NCBI GenBank assembly: GCA_028564705.1
Contig: JAPXFQ010002153.1
Location: 806,001-870,000, forward strand
From: Apricaphanius iberus
Lineage: Eukaryota > Chordata > Actinopteri > Cyprinodontiformes > Aphaniidae
Direction of reading: 5' to 3'
Length of the DNA: 64,000 nt
Each line of letters begins with the position of its first letter. Position 1 is the first letter of the stretch. The notes beneath the pieces are model-generated. The model ran no database searches. It was not told where the DNA came from and saw only the letters and a list, made by a program, of their open reading frames with translations. The position numbers were made by a program, and so were the translations under genes. Below are positions 44,601-56,308 of this stretch, one piece after another.

Positions 44601-46619
44601 TGAGACCCTATACAGACGAAAAGGGTATATTAACGGCATGGAAGGCAATTGTAAAGTGGCAAATGTCACTGTTTGAGGGGTGAATCTCCAAGGCAAGCGT
44701 CTGCTTACCACCCACACTGGTAAAATACCTCTTTGAGCCTTTTTCATTTAATATGACAGCAGTAATTTCATAATTTTGGAAATAGCTCAATTCCTGAAGT
44801 TGGATTTATCTTTTCGAAGAAAATGTCCAAACACAGACAGTCACGTTTTATGATGACCTAATACTGAACTGGTTCCAAGACATTTTTTAAATAGACCAAG
44901 AAATACCAAGCAAGCATACTGTTGGCTGAGTGTCAGAGAGCCTTATGGAACTATGTTTCTGAGAAAAACAATACTTTTTATGGTAATGAATTAGCACTTT
45001 GTTTTGTCATAAATTGCAAACAGGTTTTGGTTAACGTATAAATATCAAAAAATCTTTTTCCCGGGGTGACTTGTCCTCCATATTTTTTGATTTGTCTTCA
45101 CTCCAGCGCGTGTGATTTCAAAGAATTAATTACCTTTGCGTTTTCCATTGAGTTATGCAGACACCTGTGAATGAGATATCAGTTCAAACTATTGCTTGCA
45201 GCACGTGAAACTAGAGACAAGTCCAAAACATTTCAAACTTGTCACGTGGTAAGTCATAAATTTACTGGAAGGAAGAACAACAACACAGTGACTTACAGTA
45301 TGTGCCTGGAGTATGAGGAAAATGTGCCTCCAGCTCTAACTTACTGTCACTTTGCGGTGAACTTTCCAGTCTAAACATGTTTGACTATTAATAATGATCG
45401 TGAATTTCATTATGTAATTATGATTGCAAAATGTTTGTCATATCCAAGATAATGGAAAGGTTTATTGATCCTCTAGCAGTATTTATCTAACTAAATAAAA
45501 ATTATAGAAGAAGTCTGTTTTTACTGAATTGAACTTCTGCTGTGTGTAGTCCAACAAAGAGTTAATTTAGGGAGCTACTAAAACAGTCTGGAGAAAGAAA
45601 TTAAAACCAATGACAAAGAGGAACCAGGAAATTAGGGGAAGATAACACAAAAACAAATATATATGGGATTATACACACATGAATGATAAAGTAACATCAA
45701 TCAATAAAAAGAAAATAAAATAAAACAAAGAAAACAAAAGATTGATGACTGGGATGGAGAATAATGAAGTTGGATCAGTGACAAACAATAGGTGGTGACA
45801 AGATGATGTTAGGACAAAACAAAGGTGTTAAGGACATCTAGAGGCAGTGAAAGGTAACAAAGAAATCCAACAAAGAAACTTTCACTAACAGAACAAAACA
45901 AGAACTACATTTTATAGATATACGATGTAAACCTCATGTGAGTTAGTAAAGCAATATGTTCTCTTAAGTAGTTTTGAAGTATTATGTTTGATCAGTGTCA
46001 CTCTGCCACATATAGTACTTTATCTTAAAAATTGTTACATTTTTGTCAACAGATTCCTTAAATTTTAGATATAATCTCATCACTGTGATGTTTAGTCTTT
46101 AGAACATGTTTTAGTAATAGTTTTAAATTTTTTTTATTTATGATATAAGGTCGGCAGCAACACTGAAATTGCAGGATAGGAAATAGTCTTATGTAATGAA
46201 ACCAGCTGGAATTAAAGGAAAAAGATGACATAATGGGGGGAAAAAGGACTCACCCTCTACCTGTACCTGTCGGTTTTATTTATTTATTTTTTGTCCCATA
46301 AATGCTTGATTAGATTACAGAAGATTACAGGTAACAAATCAAGGTCAAAATCCATGCTATTAGCCAGAGAGAAGTGCAATCATGTTTCATTCAGCCAATC
46401 TTTAAAAATCATGGCAAATATCCAAGACCATGACTTGCAAAATTGTATCATAGGTAGTGTACACTATTTTGTTAATCAAACAAAATGGAGTTTTCCTTAA
46501 AACATTTTTTTTTTTTTCATAAAACGTCTTTTTGGCTGTTGCAGCTCCCTGAGTGTTTAAATATTATACTGACTTGGAAAGCTCTTTACGGACAGGCAAC
46601 CAGGTTATATCACAGGGCT
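41616..46619. other. Unassigned AT-rich DNA
   Basis: No convincing exon, RNA gene or repeat family is recognised in about 5 kb. Short A/T runs and a TATATATATT block at 43371-43400 are the only structure noted. Confidence 0.4.
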
Positions 46620-46760
46620 TCAGCATCCATATGTCACTGACAGATCGCTTAGGTCCTATAACCAGGGACTGCTCATAGTGTCCTATACTAGGTTGAAAAC
46701 AAAAGTAGACAAAGGAGTCTGCTCAGGGGCCTCCATACACTGGCCTCCATAGTCCATTCC
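46620..46760 (+). mobile_element. LINE reverse transcriptase C-terminus, decayed
   Basis: One frame reads HPYVTDRSLRSYNQGLLIVS, then YTRLKTKVDKG and SGASIHWPP. This matches the 'RSLRSxxQGLLxVPRTRLKTKGDRAF' end of LINE-type reverse transcriptases. The rest is lost. Confidence 0.6.
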
Positions 46761-48289
46761 TTTGGACTTCAGATGAGCGGCTGCTCAACACATAAATCAT
46801 CTTATAATTACTACCTTTTGGGGTGTTTTTCATGCATTATAGACTCTTCTAAAGAACTTTGTGGAACCTCTGTGCTATGCTCCTGTATCTGCAGACTTCG
46901 GTATGTTTAGGAAAGAGCTAAGGAAAGAGCAGCTGAAACTCTTGTTATTAAGTTTTACAATGTTCAATGCAAAGCATTATGCTTATGTGTAGGAAAAAAT
47001 GCACAATTTCTTTCATTTAAGATGGTTAATCAACAAGTCATAGCAAAAGAGAGAGCAAACATGCCGCACTTTTTTACCATGTCAGCTAACTACACTGTGT
47101 AAAAAAGTATTCTCATCAGGAGATGATGAAGACAGCATCTGTTTATTTGGAGTCACATTTAGTTTTGGATTCAAATGATAAATTTATGCATGCTTTAGCT
47201 AATGTGATGTAAAAATATTAAAGTAGGTTTCTTAGCCAAGTTAACACCAATATTGGAGTTAACTTGGCTAAGAATTGAGCTGGTTATCCTGCAGAAACCC
47301 TGGTTGGGACAAAATATCTCCCACTACCACCTAAGTAGAAATGTTGACCTAAAAAAAAGATTGAAAACACAGCAGGGAGAATCCTTTCATAATTGGCAAT
47401 AATTTCTTACTGCATGACTTCCTAGTCTTTCCCTCCTGGGACACCTTTGCGACCAACAACATTACCACTTAAACATAGAAAAAATAGTTTAATGCTCAAT
47501 GAATGTGAACTTGCAGATTGGAAATAATTGAAAACAGGAAACCATTACCAAAACTTATTTTCATTTTTATGTTGGTTTTTGACAAGGCAGTGGACTTGAC
47601 AAAACAGACTGCACTTCAATTAATCCCCTTTACCTCATAAATGACAATTTCATTCATCTTCAGATAAAAAAGCTGAGTTCCCACATGTTTTGTGCTCCTA
47701 TTTGCTCCGGATTGGAGTAGGTTCACATGAAAAATAGGTGAACTAGACATTGCCAATGGTATTAAACAAAATATTGAAATAAGGTTGTTAGACTAGTGTG
47801 TTAAAGGTGGTACAGTTAAGTAACTAAGAGTAGTTAGCTTATATAGTATGTTTGACACAAAATACACAAAATTTGGCTGAAAAAATATTTTCATCCTACT
47901 TAAATTGTTAGGTAAGTTAGTTATCAGGTCAAATTAAAGTAAGTTAAGAGTTAGTTATTTTTTGTGTGATACAGCTTAAAAAGACTAATTTAACCTTCTG
48001 AAATGTGCAAGTATTTTCCCATGTGCACAGTAAACAATATAATAGATTAGTAGTATTAATTCATTAACATGTATTGCATATGTACTGGATGCACCTATCT
48101 GGTTTGCAAATCGTTACCTGCGCTCGTGTAAATACCAATCTGTTTAGTGCATTTTTTATTTGTTCTTATTTAAGTGTTTATCTTTTTCGGATGTTTGCAC
48201 AAAGTACTGCAGAAATTTCTTAATGTTGTAAATCTGCCCAACATTTGGCAATAAACCGTTTCTGATTCTGATGCGTGAGACCTTCTTCT
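46761..48289. other. Unassigned AT-rich DNA with a palindrome
   Basis: Apart from the palindrome at 47229-47274, nothing is recognised. Confidence 0.4.
47229..47274. repeat. 46-bp near-perfect palindrome
   Basis: TTCTTAGCCAAGTTAAC and GTTAACTTGGCTAAGAA are exact reverse complements. The 12-base centre contains the palindrome CCAATATTGG, leaving one A/A mismatch pair in the whole structure. Confidence 0.95.
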
Positions 48290-48715
48290 TTTCATCCATG
48301 CATGCGACTCAGGTGTGCTTCTTCAACTTTGGCTTCTTCAATAGATTTGTTGTGGCTTCCCGCCATCTTAGAAGAGTGAAGAGAAGAAACGAGTAACGAG
48401 CATAGAGGACCGTGGCTCATAGTTTTCAATTTCAATGGAGGACCATCTGTACTGAGAGGGAGGAAACCATACCACAGAAAAGAAAAATAAATAACCAGGA
48501 GGAAACAAGAATGGATAAAAGTTGCTGCTTGAAAATTCAAACCCCACTGCTTGCACATTCGTACTCTGCGTCGGCGGCAAGGCGACACGTGAGTACATCA
48601 GCTGCTAGCTGTGCCGACGCTTGACGCTCACTTATTGCATAGGCACCATTGCCTTTGTATGTAATCTAGCTGCTCTGCTGCCTGGCGGCAAAGTGCGGTC
48701 TGAATGTGGCATTAC
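48290..48715 (-). mobile_element. DNA transposon 5' portion (Harbinger/ISL2EU-like, uncertain)
   Basis: On the minus strand the end is GTAATGCCACATTCAGACCG, then CACTTTGCCGCCAGGCAGCA, a GC-rich terminus. Further in is a start-like site with reading MAGSHNKSIEEAKVEEAHLS followed by RMHG and a stop. The ATG lies in AAGATGGCGGG, a YY1-like context common at transposon and retroelement starts. No transposase core is present. Confidence 0.45.
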
Positions 48716-48821
48716 ACTTCAGAAAAGTTCCAAATCTTCTAGCATTGGAGTCTCATGTGAAGTTTTCAAAGATACATAGTACTTCATATATTAATCAAGA
48801 CAAGCAGTGGCAGATTTAGGA

Positions 48822-49360
48822 TTGTAATACCTCCTGATGTAGATCAAGAGCATAATAATAATGGGTTTGATCCCCTCCTCCTCCCAATTCTGTTTTTTCA
48901 GGAACTGTCAGACATGACAAAGACATGCAGATCATGGAACAATAGGACCATCTGAAAGAGGTTTTGGAGACTCCACTGTTTCCATTTTTGGATGAGCTGT
49001 CAAAACGGCTACTTTACAAGTTATATTTTGCATTTCATAATTTTAAATTGAACAAGTCTAGGTTATAGAGTGGCTCAGAGTTGCTTATCCATGCTTTTAT
49101 TTCTGAAGGTTTTACTGTAAAATAAAACCTATGCTTCCTGTTTAATCAGTTGGTTTCATTTGATTAATTTTAGAATATTGGTGTTAACTTTTATAGCTCA
49201 AGCATCTCATTATATTGGCTTGAACTATAAGGTTGTCCACCTGGAGATGACCAATATATATTTTAAGTTGATTTAAAACCACTTGATCCGTTCAGTGCTA
49301 TCAAGAAGCCACACCCTGAACTTAGAATTGACTTGCCCTGATCTTACATTTTATTTTTAG
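48822..49360 (+). repeat. Direct duplication, copy B: terminal-exon-like unit
   Basis: A direct copy of 41084-41615. The pyrimidine tract and CAG end at 48901. The frame ELSDMTKTCRSWNNRTI (48902-48955) differs from copy A by one residue and ends at the same TGA. AATAAA is at 49121-49126. The flanks on both sides are unrelated to copy A. Confidence 0.6.
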
Positions 49361-49697
49361 GATTTTTCTGAGTATGGGGCCATCATGGGGTGAGAATATT
49401 TATAAAGGGGCCAAGTATTAGTCCAACATCCTTTAAAATAATCCTCGGTTTTGCTAAAGCAGATACATTTCACCCCATACTACCACATATTGAAACCATT
49501 TAAAGTAATTTTGTATGCATTTTAGTGTTTTAACAAATACAAACACAGCATTTAAATTTTTTTTAGAGTAGCGTTACATTTTTTAATGCTACAAATATTA
49601 TCAGTTTAGAATATATCTGTCGGTGAAACAAACACCAGAAAAATTATTTTAGAGAAAACTCAGTAATCTCCTGTTTAACAAATTTACTTACATGTTA
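49361..49697. other. Unassigned DNA
   Basis: No recognised feature. Confidence 0.4.
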
Positions 49698-50008
49698 CAT
49701 GGCCTGTATTTGTATAGCCCTTTACTCAGTCCCTACGGACCCCAAAGCGCTTTACAGTACATTCAGTCATCCACCCATTCACACACACATTCACACACTG
49801 ATGATGGCAAGCTACGTTGTAGCCACAGCTGCCCTGGGGTGCACTGACAGAGGCAAGGCTGCCAGACACTCTGACCACCACCAGTAGGCAACGGGGGAAG
49901 TGTCTTGTCCAAGGACACAATGACTGAGACTGTCAGAGCTGGGCCTTGAACTGGCAACCTTCTGGTTACAAGGCAAACGCCCAAGTCCTGAGCCATAGTC
50001 ACCCCGTG
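49698..50008 (-). mobile_element. tRNA-derived SINE, near full length
   Basis: On the minus strand the head GGTGACTATGGCTCAGGACT (A-box-like) and AGAAGGTTGCCAGTTCAAGG (B-box-like) are followed by a body with GTCCTTGGACAAGACACTTC, a GTGTGTGAATG block and the LINE-like tail AAGCGCTTTGGGGTCCGTAG. That is the order of a composite fish SINE. It shares its tail with the fragment at 53032-53078. Confidence 0.8.
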
Positions 50009-50418
50009 AAATCTCTTAAGAGGATTTTACCCTGATCGTATTTAATCAAGTAGTTGAAAGAGACAGTGTTTCAAACAAGGACATTTCCCGGAAGTTATAG
50101 GTTAGGGATTTTATTTAGAGAAACACCACACTTCTGGTCTATCATGACATATAAGATACAGAAAGAGTTTTTTTTTTTTTTCAACTACATTGGCTACTTT
50201 AATTAGCACATTATACAATGCTTCAAAATGTCACCAATTAGGGAAGCCTACTCATTTGATAAAATTGTAGGAAAGGAAACTTAATTACAAAATTACTGAT
50301 GATGAATGGAATGAGGCTATTAGAAAAGTAAAATATTTTAGTGACATCATTTTTCCCTCTTATGATTTGGTACAAAATGTACACATGTCTTATGATTTGG
50401 TATAACTTCTGTCTATAC
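50009..50418. other. Unassigned AT-rich DNA
   Basis: TGTCTTATGATTTGGTA occurs twice near 50350-50402. No other feature is recognised. Confidence 0.4.
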
Positions 50419-50426
50419 ATTTAAAC

Positions 50427-50657
50427 CAGTGGTTCTCAAACTTTCCCGTCTCTGACTCACAAAATAAAAAAAGTAAGAGTCCTGTGACCCCCAACTCTTA
50501 ATGGTACATACACAATTTTTTTTCTTAAATAGTGGTTGACTAGCAACATAACTGACATAAACAGCCATTATTATGATCACTGTATGTTGCTTTTAGTAAT
50601 TTAAATTCTGATTATCTTCTTTCATTTGATTTATAGATGGAACTTTGGGAACTGCTG
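50427..50657. mobile_element. hAT MITE with exact 8-bp target duplication
   Basis: CAGTGGTTCTCAAACTTTCC starts at 50427 and the inverted end CAGCAGTTCCCAAAGTTCC starts at 50657. ATTTAAAC is duplicated at 50419-50426 and 50658-50665. The element is 231 bp and non-coding. Confidence 0.9.
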
Positions 50658-51523
50658 ATTTAAACAATAATTCTTATTTTTTTGTATTTGGAATAACTGA
50701 CCCAATTATTACTAATACATTTGCAATAAAGCTAAAGTGAATGCTATTTTTTTTTTTTTGCAAGAAAATGTCTCCTCCTTAACAGGTAAATAAAAAAATC
50801 AGCTCGAAGATAAAATGGCATTAGATTATTCTTAACTATGTCTCTCTTGTTTATCTGACATAACTGTTTTAAGAGAAAGACTATCCCTTTTTTTTTTCAA
50901 AAAATTGAAACAATTTTTCTCACTTATTGGAATAAATATTTTTGGAATCCTCAAAAGCATCTGTAATATATTATAAATATATGCTTTCTTGCATTGCTTG
51001 CTTATCCTAATTGCCATTTTTTATTTGCTTGCATACATGCAGCTAACACTTGAGTGTGACTCCTGAATGTATTTATGAGTAAAATGTTTTTTCTTTATAT
51101 TTTCTATGTTTCAAATAATTGTTAGACATTCAATAAATATATCTACAAAACAAGATAAAGCAGACATTTCACACATCCCAGGGAATTATTATTTGACTCA
51201 TTGGCATTACTAGTGTTTGGACTTGGAATTGCACCCACATACGACCTGATCATTGCGCAAAAGACAGATGATTGATAGGAAAGGGACACTTCAGGGGGCC
51301 AGTCAGATATCAGGAGAGACCAGTGCCTCTGTGGCCCCACCCCTAGAACAGCCACTGAGACAAAGGTAAGCTAAGCTGCGCTCCCATAGTAACCTGTAGC
51401 GCTAACAAAATTCAAACATCTGCTTTTAAAAATATATTTTTAAAGTGTTTAAATCTTATATGCTACTGTGTATAAATGTTATTTATATACCGTGAGGCAG
51501 GAAGTGTGGCTGTACTGTCAAAA

Positions 51524-51711
51524 ATGAAGGTTTTCCGATATTGTGCTGTCTCCGTGGTCTTAATCTGTGTGACCCAAGGGTAGCGATGGTTCCCAATCCG
51601 TATAAGAAATTTACATTTCATTTTCTGGTTTTCCTATTAACAGTCAAAATTGTCATCCCATAGAAGAAGTGTATCAGAAGTTGCGTGGTGTTTCAATTCA
51701 TCCATATTAGC
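51524..51711 (+). other. Speculative two-exon secreted micro-ORF
   Basis: ATG at 51524 opens a signal-peptide-like frame MKVFRYCAVSVVLICVTQG with A at -3. If GTAGCG at 51580 is a donor and the pyrimidine tract ending TATTAACAG at 51643 an acceptor, the frame continues QNCHPIEEVYQKLRGVSIHP and ends at TAG. The intron would be only 64 bp and the donor is weak; unspliced, the frame stops at once after QG. A chance match is quite possible. Confidence 0.18.
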
Positions 51712-52104
51712 CTACAAGTGGTAAACTATTTTTTTTGGTTTTCCCTGTCGCGGTTGAAGGAAAGAAACAATATGTAGAAAAATAAAACATATAAAATCTG
51801 TAACTTAATGAAGAGAAAATGAAGAGAACACACTCTCACTGACACCAGGACTCCTTACAGCTGAGATCCAAGCGAGCCAACAACTATTTTGGATAGTCCA
51901 TGTTAACGCCTCTAAGCAGGAAAACAGTAAAAAAGAGCCCGTTATCCACCTGTTTTTCTGTCGATCATGAATTGCAATGTTGCACCCTAACAACACAGCA
52001 ACTATTTACCATGATTGAGTAATATATATAATAGAAGATCCAGTAAACAATGAAATTAAGTCGCAAGACAAACAGTAAATAAGTATATAAACAGCGTACT
52101 AACT

Positions 52105-52106
52105 AG

Positions 52107-52150
<44 letters not shown>
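52105..52150. repeat. (CTAA)n microsatellite
   Basis: About eleven tetranucleotide units, the first with a G substitution. Confidence 0.95.
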
Positions 52151-52151
<1 letters not shown>

Positions 52152-53031
52152 ATTTTATTCTTTCTCATCTCTGATATTTGTGAATGTTTTTTTCTTTTTT
52201 TTTTCTTTTGAGTGATTCATTAGGGAGGAATATTTTTTAATCTTTAAAGTAATTCACACTAGTGGAGCTAGACATAAAATGTGTCAAATACTTTTCAAAT
52301 GAACTGCAAATTATTTTGCTCATTAGATGCAAAGTATATAAACAGATGCTAGTATGCTCGGGAGTTTGATTTAAGACTGTAGAGAATGTGGTTGATTTTA
52401 TGGTACTATTTTACATGAGGTGACAAATCAGGATTTTCATAGATGCAGCAGCAGCACCCTCTACTGACCACAAGTAGCAGGAGTGTTTTTGTTCATAAGT
52501 TACAATAGATGAGAATTCATAAACAGTGCATACAACATCAGTGGACAAATGATTTGAGAGAAACATATTTCTTAGAAATATTTTCAAAGGTAAAATCTGC
52601 ACAAGCTAAATTTTCCTAAAGTATCATTTACCATAACTTTTGAAAACCAATGAGGCGAATTGGGACCATTGAACATTACACTTTGATACAATAGGTCTCT
52701 TGTTTGTTGTCTTTTTATGGTAGGTTGTGTGCTGAAGTCTTTTTGAACATTTCAGAGATTATGGATACTCACTACATTATCATATAATTATAATCTGCCC
52801 TGTGAGCCACTGATTAAAGCTTGGCAAGAGGTGCTCATGGCTTGTGAGCTGTGCAATAACACAGCTCGGGCTTAAAGCTGTTATATATGCTAATATCTGA
52901 TTTAATCACCTTTTTTTTCAGAAGACTTCTCTATTCTATTTTCCAAATAATATATAGAGTAGTTGTGACCAAAAGTAATTGCACATTTGGTTTTGTAAAT
53001 ATGTCCTTAATGTAAATATGTTACAGTAAAT

Positions 53032-53078
53032 GGAAAATGGCTTGTACTTGTACAGTGCTTTATTTAGTCCCTAACAGT
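53032..53078 (-). mobile_element. SINE/LINE tail fragment
   Basis: AATGGCTTGTACTTGTACAG, then TGCTTTATTTAGTCCCTAA, matches the tail of the SINE at 49698-50008. DNA from 53080 to 53180 recalls another GC-rich transposon terminus but is not assigned. Confidence 0.55.
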
Positions 53079-53277
53079 GCTTACACACCGAATGCGATAG
53101 ACGTGACCAAAAGGCATGACACACCCCCAGCTGGCCATTTACGCCACTTTCAGACTGCATCTTGCTGCCGGGGGGGTGGTACTCAGAATTGGTGCCTTAG
53201 TACCAAGAATAAACCCAACAGATTTACTTTCTCAAGCAGAGCACTACAGCTTTTGCTATAGTACTCCACTTGATATA

Positions 53278-53748
53278 CAGTACAGACCAAAAGTTTGGAC
53301 ATACCTTCTCATTCAATGAGTTTCCTTTCTTTTCATGACTATTGACATTGTAGATACACACTGAAGGATTCGAATCTATGAATTAACACATATAGAACTA
53401 TGTAGTATCTTTACAAAAACGTGTGAAATACAGCAAAAGGGCCAACAAGTACTAAGCATCTCTGGGAACTCCTTCAAGACTGTTGGAAAATCATTTCAGG
53501 AGTCTTCCTCTTGAAGCTCAAGAGAATGCAAAGCAGTAATCAGAGCAAAGGGTGGCTACTTTGAGGAATCTAATATATAACATGTATTCAGTTATCTAAC
53601 CGTTTTTGTTTAAGTACATACAGTAATTCCATACATTATGTATTCATTCACAGTTTTGATGCCCTTAGTTGTGAATCTACAATGTAGTCATGAAAAGAAA
53701 GGACACTCATTGAATGAGAAGGTGTGTCCAAACTTTTGGTCTGTACTG
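53278..53748 (+). mobile_element. Internally deleted Tc1-like element, 471 bp
   Basis: Both ends begin CAGTACAGACCAAAAGTTTG and match for about 70 bp; TA flanks both sides. Inside, 53452-53575 keeps the end of a transposase frame (KHLWELLQDCWK-like, then SGVFLLKLKRMQ and NQSKGWLL). The N-terminal two thirds are gone. It lies inside the L1-type LINE. Confidence 0.88.
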
Positions 53749-54063
53749 TATTAGTTTAAATATTTTTGCAGTAAGTATAATCTATTAATCTATGTTAATT
53801 TCTGGAGGAGAGACTCCCTTTTATAAAAAACACTTTGATCAGGAGGAATTGTAAGAGGAGTTACGTTATCTATCCTTCTTGCAAGAGCTTTGCAGATTAC
53901 TGTAATATCAACAATAATAAGAGAAATGAGACGATAACTGGTAGGAGACATAGGGTCTTTTCCTGGTTTTAATAGAAGACTGATGTGGGCAGAGTTCATA
54001 ATTGCCGGAAGTTTGTCAGTTTCCTTTGATTCCTGGATCGTTTTGTAAAATGTTGGTCCAGGC

Positions 54064-55925
54064 TAGGCAAAGCGATTTTATTTATATAGCACACTTTCAA
54101 CACAAAGGCAATCCAATGTGCTTTGCATGATTCAGTGGTAAGGAAAACAAATGCATGAAAATACAAACATAATCACTAGATTAATGCATAAACAAATTTA
54201 TATACATAAAGTATGTAAAATTATGAAACTTAAAAACTGCTGAAACACAAGAATCAATCGAAACATTTAACAGTAATTAAAAAGAAAGCAAAACATTTAG
54301 TAATTGAGCATAAAAGAACATTTATATAAGAAATGTTATGTAAAATTATCTAAATAAAAAATAATTTATCGTTTGACAAAAGCAATACAGTAATTAAAAA
54401 GAATAAAAGAAATAGTCATTTCAGTAACTTATAAGCAAGTCGAAATATATAAGTTTAATTTAAAAGAGTTTAATGACTCTACAGCTTTGCATTCTTCCGG
54501 GAGTTTATTCCAGATGTGGGGAATATAGAAACTGAAAGCTGCTTCTCCATGTTTGTTTCTATTTCTAGGGATAGTCAGTAGACTAGAGCTGGAAAACCTG
54601 AGTAGTCTGTGTGGATTGTACAGCGATAACAGATCTCTAATGTACTCTGGTGCTAACCCATTCAATGATTTATAGACAAATAAAAGCACTTTGAAATCTA
54701 TTATCTGAGCTACAGGGAGCCAGTGTAAGGACTTTAGAACTGGAGTGATGTGTCCTACTTTCCTGTTTCTAGTGAGAACATGAGCAGCAGTGTTCTGGAT
54801 TAGTTGCAGCTGTCTGATTGATTTTTTTAGGCAGACCTGTGAAGATATTGTGCAGTAATCAAAGCAGCTAGAGATAAATGCATGGATAAGTTTTTCTAGG
54901 TCTCCTTGTGTCATCAGTCCTTTAATCCTAGAAATGTTCATCAGGTGATAGAAGGCACACCTTGTTATTGTCTTTATGTGACCCTGAAGGTTCAGGTCTG
55001 AGTCCATTATTACACCTAGATGTCTGGCCTGGTCAGTAGTTTCTAGTAGGACCAATTGAAGCTGTGTACTGATACATTTTTGGGTCCAAAGATAAGTACT
55101 TTTGTTTTGTTTTTGTAAAGTTGGAGGAAATTATGGGACATCCAGCTTTTAATTTGCTCCATGCAGTTAGCGAAAATTTGGATTGGTTCAACATCACATG
55201 GTGACATAGAGATATAAAGTTGAGTGTCGTCCGCATAGTTGTGGTAGTATATATTATTTGTTGTTATAATCTGACATAATGGGAGCATGTAAATGCTAAA
55301 TAGGAGGGGCCCTAGGATGGAGCCCTGGGGGACCCCGTATTTGATTTCTGTGTTTTGTGATGAAAATTAGCTAATCGACACAAATAAGTTCCTGTTCTTG
55401 AGGTAGGATTTGAACCAGTCGATTGCCATACCAGAGAGTCCTACCCTGCTCTTTAGATGGTCCAGTAACATATCATAACCAATGGTGTCAAACTGCGGTC
55501 TAATAGTACCAATACTGTGGTTTTACCACAGTCAGGATTTATAAATATGTCAGTGAAGACTTTGATGAAGGCTGTCTCGGTGCTGTGGTGTTTATGAAAA
55601 CCAGACTGATAAATATAAAAGCTGTTCTTGTTCATAGGAAGCTGCTTAACTGTTGGAATACAACTTTTTCAATAATTTTACCAATAAAAGGGAGATTAGA
55701 GATCGGTCTGTGGTTTTGCTTGAACGTGCTGTCCAAGTTCTTCTTTTTTAGTATTGACTTGAGAACTGCTGTTTTTAAAGCTCGGGGGAAAACACCTGAT
55801 AGAAGGGATCTGTTAACTATTTGGATCAGATCCGCCCTGACGGACTTTTTAAAGAAAACCTGTTGGTAAGATAACCAGGCAGCAGGTGGCAGAGTTTAGT
55901 TTTTCAGTAATTTCATGAAGGCTCA
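54064..55925 (-). mobile_element. L2-type LINE inserted into the L1-type LINE
   Basis: The minus strand shows LSLHEITEKLNSATC, then SGVFPRALKTAVLKS, NHRPISNLPFIGKIIEKVVF, YQSGFHKHHSTETAFIKVF, the catalytic box [31 protein letters not shown] and the end HGEAAFSFYIPHIWNKLPEE. The tail ends GTGTGCTATATAAATAAAAT and then CGCTTTGCC at 54064. Frameshifts and a stop break the frame. 5'-truncated. Confidence 0.9.
54429..55055 (-). pseudogene. L2-type reverse transcriptase C-terminal region
   Basis: The longest surviving frame of the nested LINE, 208 codons from HLGVIMDSDLNLQGHI through LEKLIHAFISSCFDYCT and LLRFSSSSLLTIPR to SFYIPHIWNKLPEECKAVES. It covers the thumb and C-terminal part after the YADD box, which is in another frame at 55240. 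A frameshift near 55050 separates them. Non-functional as it stands. Confidence 0.85.
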
Positions 55926-56308
55926 ATTGATTTTGTGCCAGAACATTCCAGAATTCTTCATTGAACACAGCTGGAAATCCATCAGTGCCAGGAGCTTTTT
56001 TATTGGGCATGCTTTGGAGGGCCTCCTGGAGTTCAGCCCAAGTTAGTGGTGAATCCAGGGCCATTGCTTGAATGTATGACAATTTAGGAAGAGTTAATTT
56101 TTTCCAAAAATTGTTCGATATCATTGTTTGATGGGTTTATCTTTGGTGAGTATAAAGCCTCGTAAAATTGTTTCTTTATTCTTTCAGGAACATGAACAGG
56201 CATTTCCAGTTTGGTCTGTAATTGCAGATATAGTGTATTTTCTTTATTTATTTTAAGCTGGTTAGCTAAAAAGCTACCTAATTTGTTACTCTGTTCAAAG
56301 TGTTCTAT

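Larger units (their letters stand above)
50666..53031. other. Unassigned AT-rich DNA with a tetranucleotide repeat
   Basis: It contains the (CTAA)n repeat at 52105-52150 and a speculative leader-exon pair near 51524. Otherwise nothing is recognised. Confidence 0.4.
53752..56308 (-). mobile_element. L1-type LINE, split by nested insertions
   Basis: On the minus strand from 56308 the frame reads EHFEQSNKLGSFLANQLKIN, then YEALYSPK, LQSMPNKKAPGTDGFPAVF and NEEFWNVLA, ending near 55926. It resumes at 54060 as PTFYKTIQESKETDKLPAIM, then NSAHISLLLKPGKDPMSP and SLIIVDITVICKALARRI to about 53760. These are consecutive L1-type reverse-transcriptase segments. A weaker continuation at 53185-53277 lies beyond the Tc1 insert. 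Frameshifts and stops are present. Confidence 0.82.
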
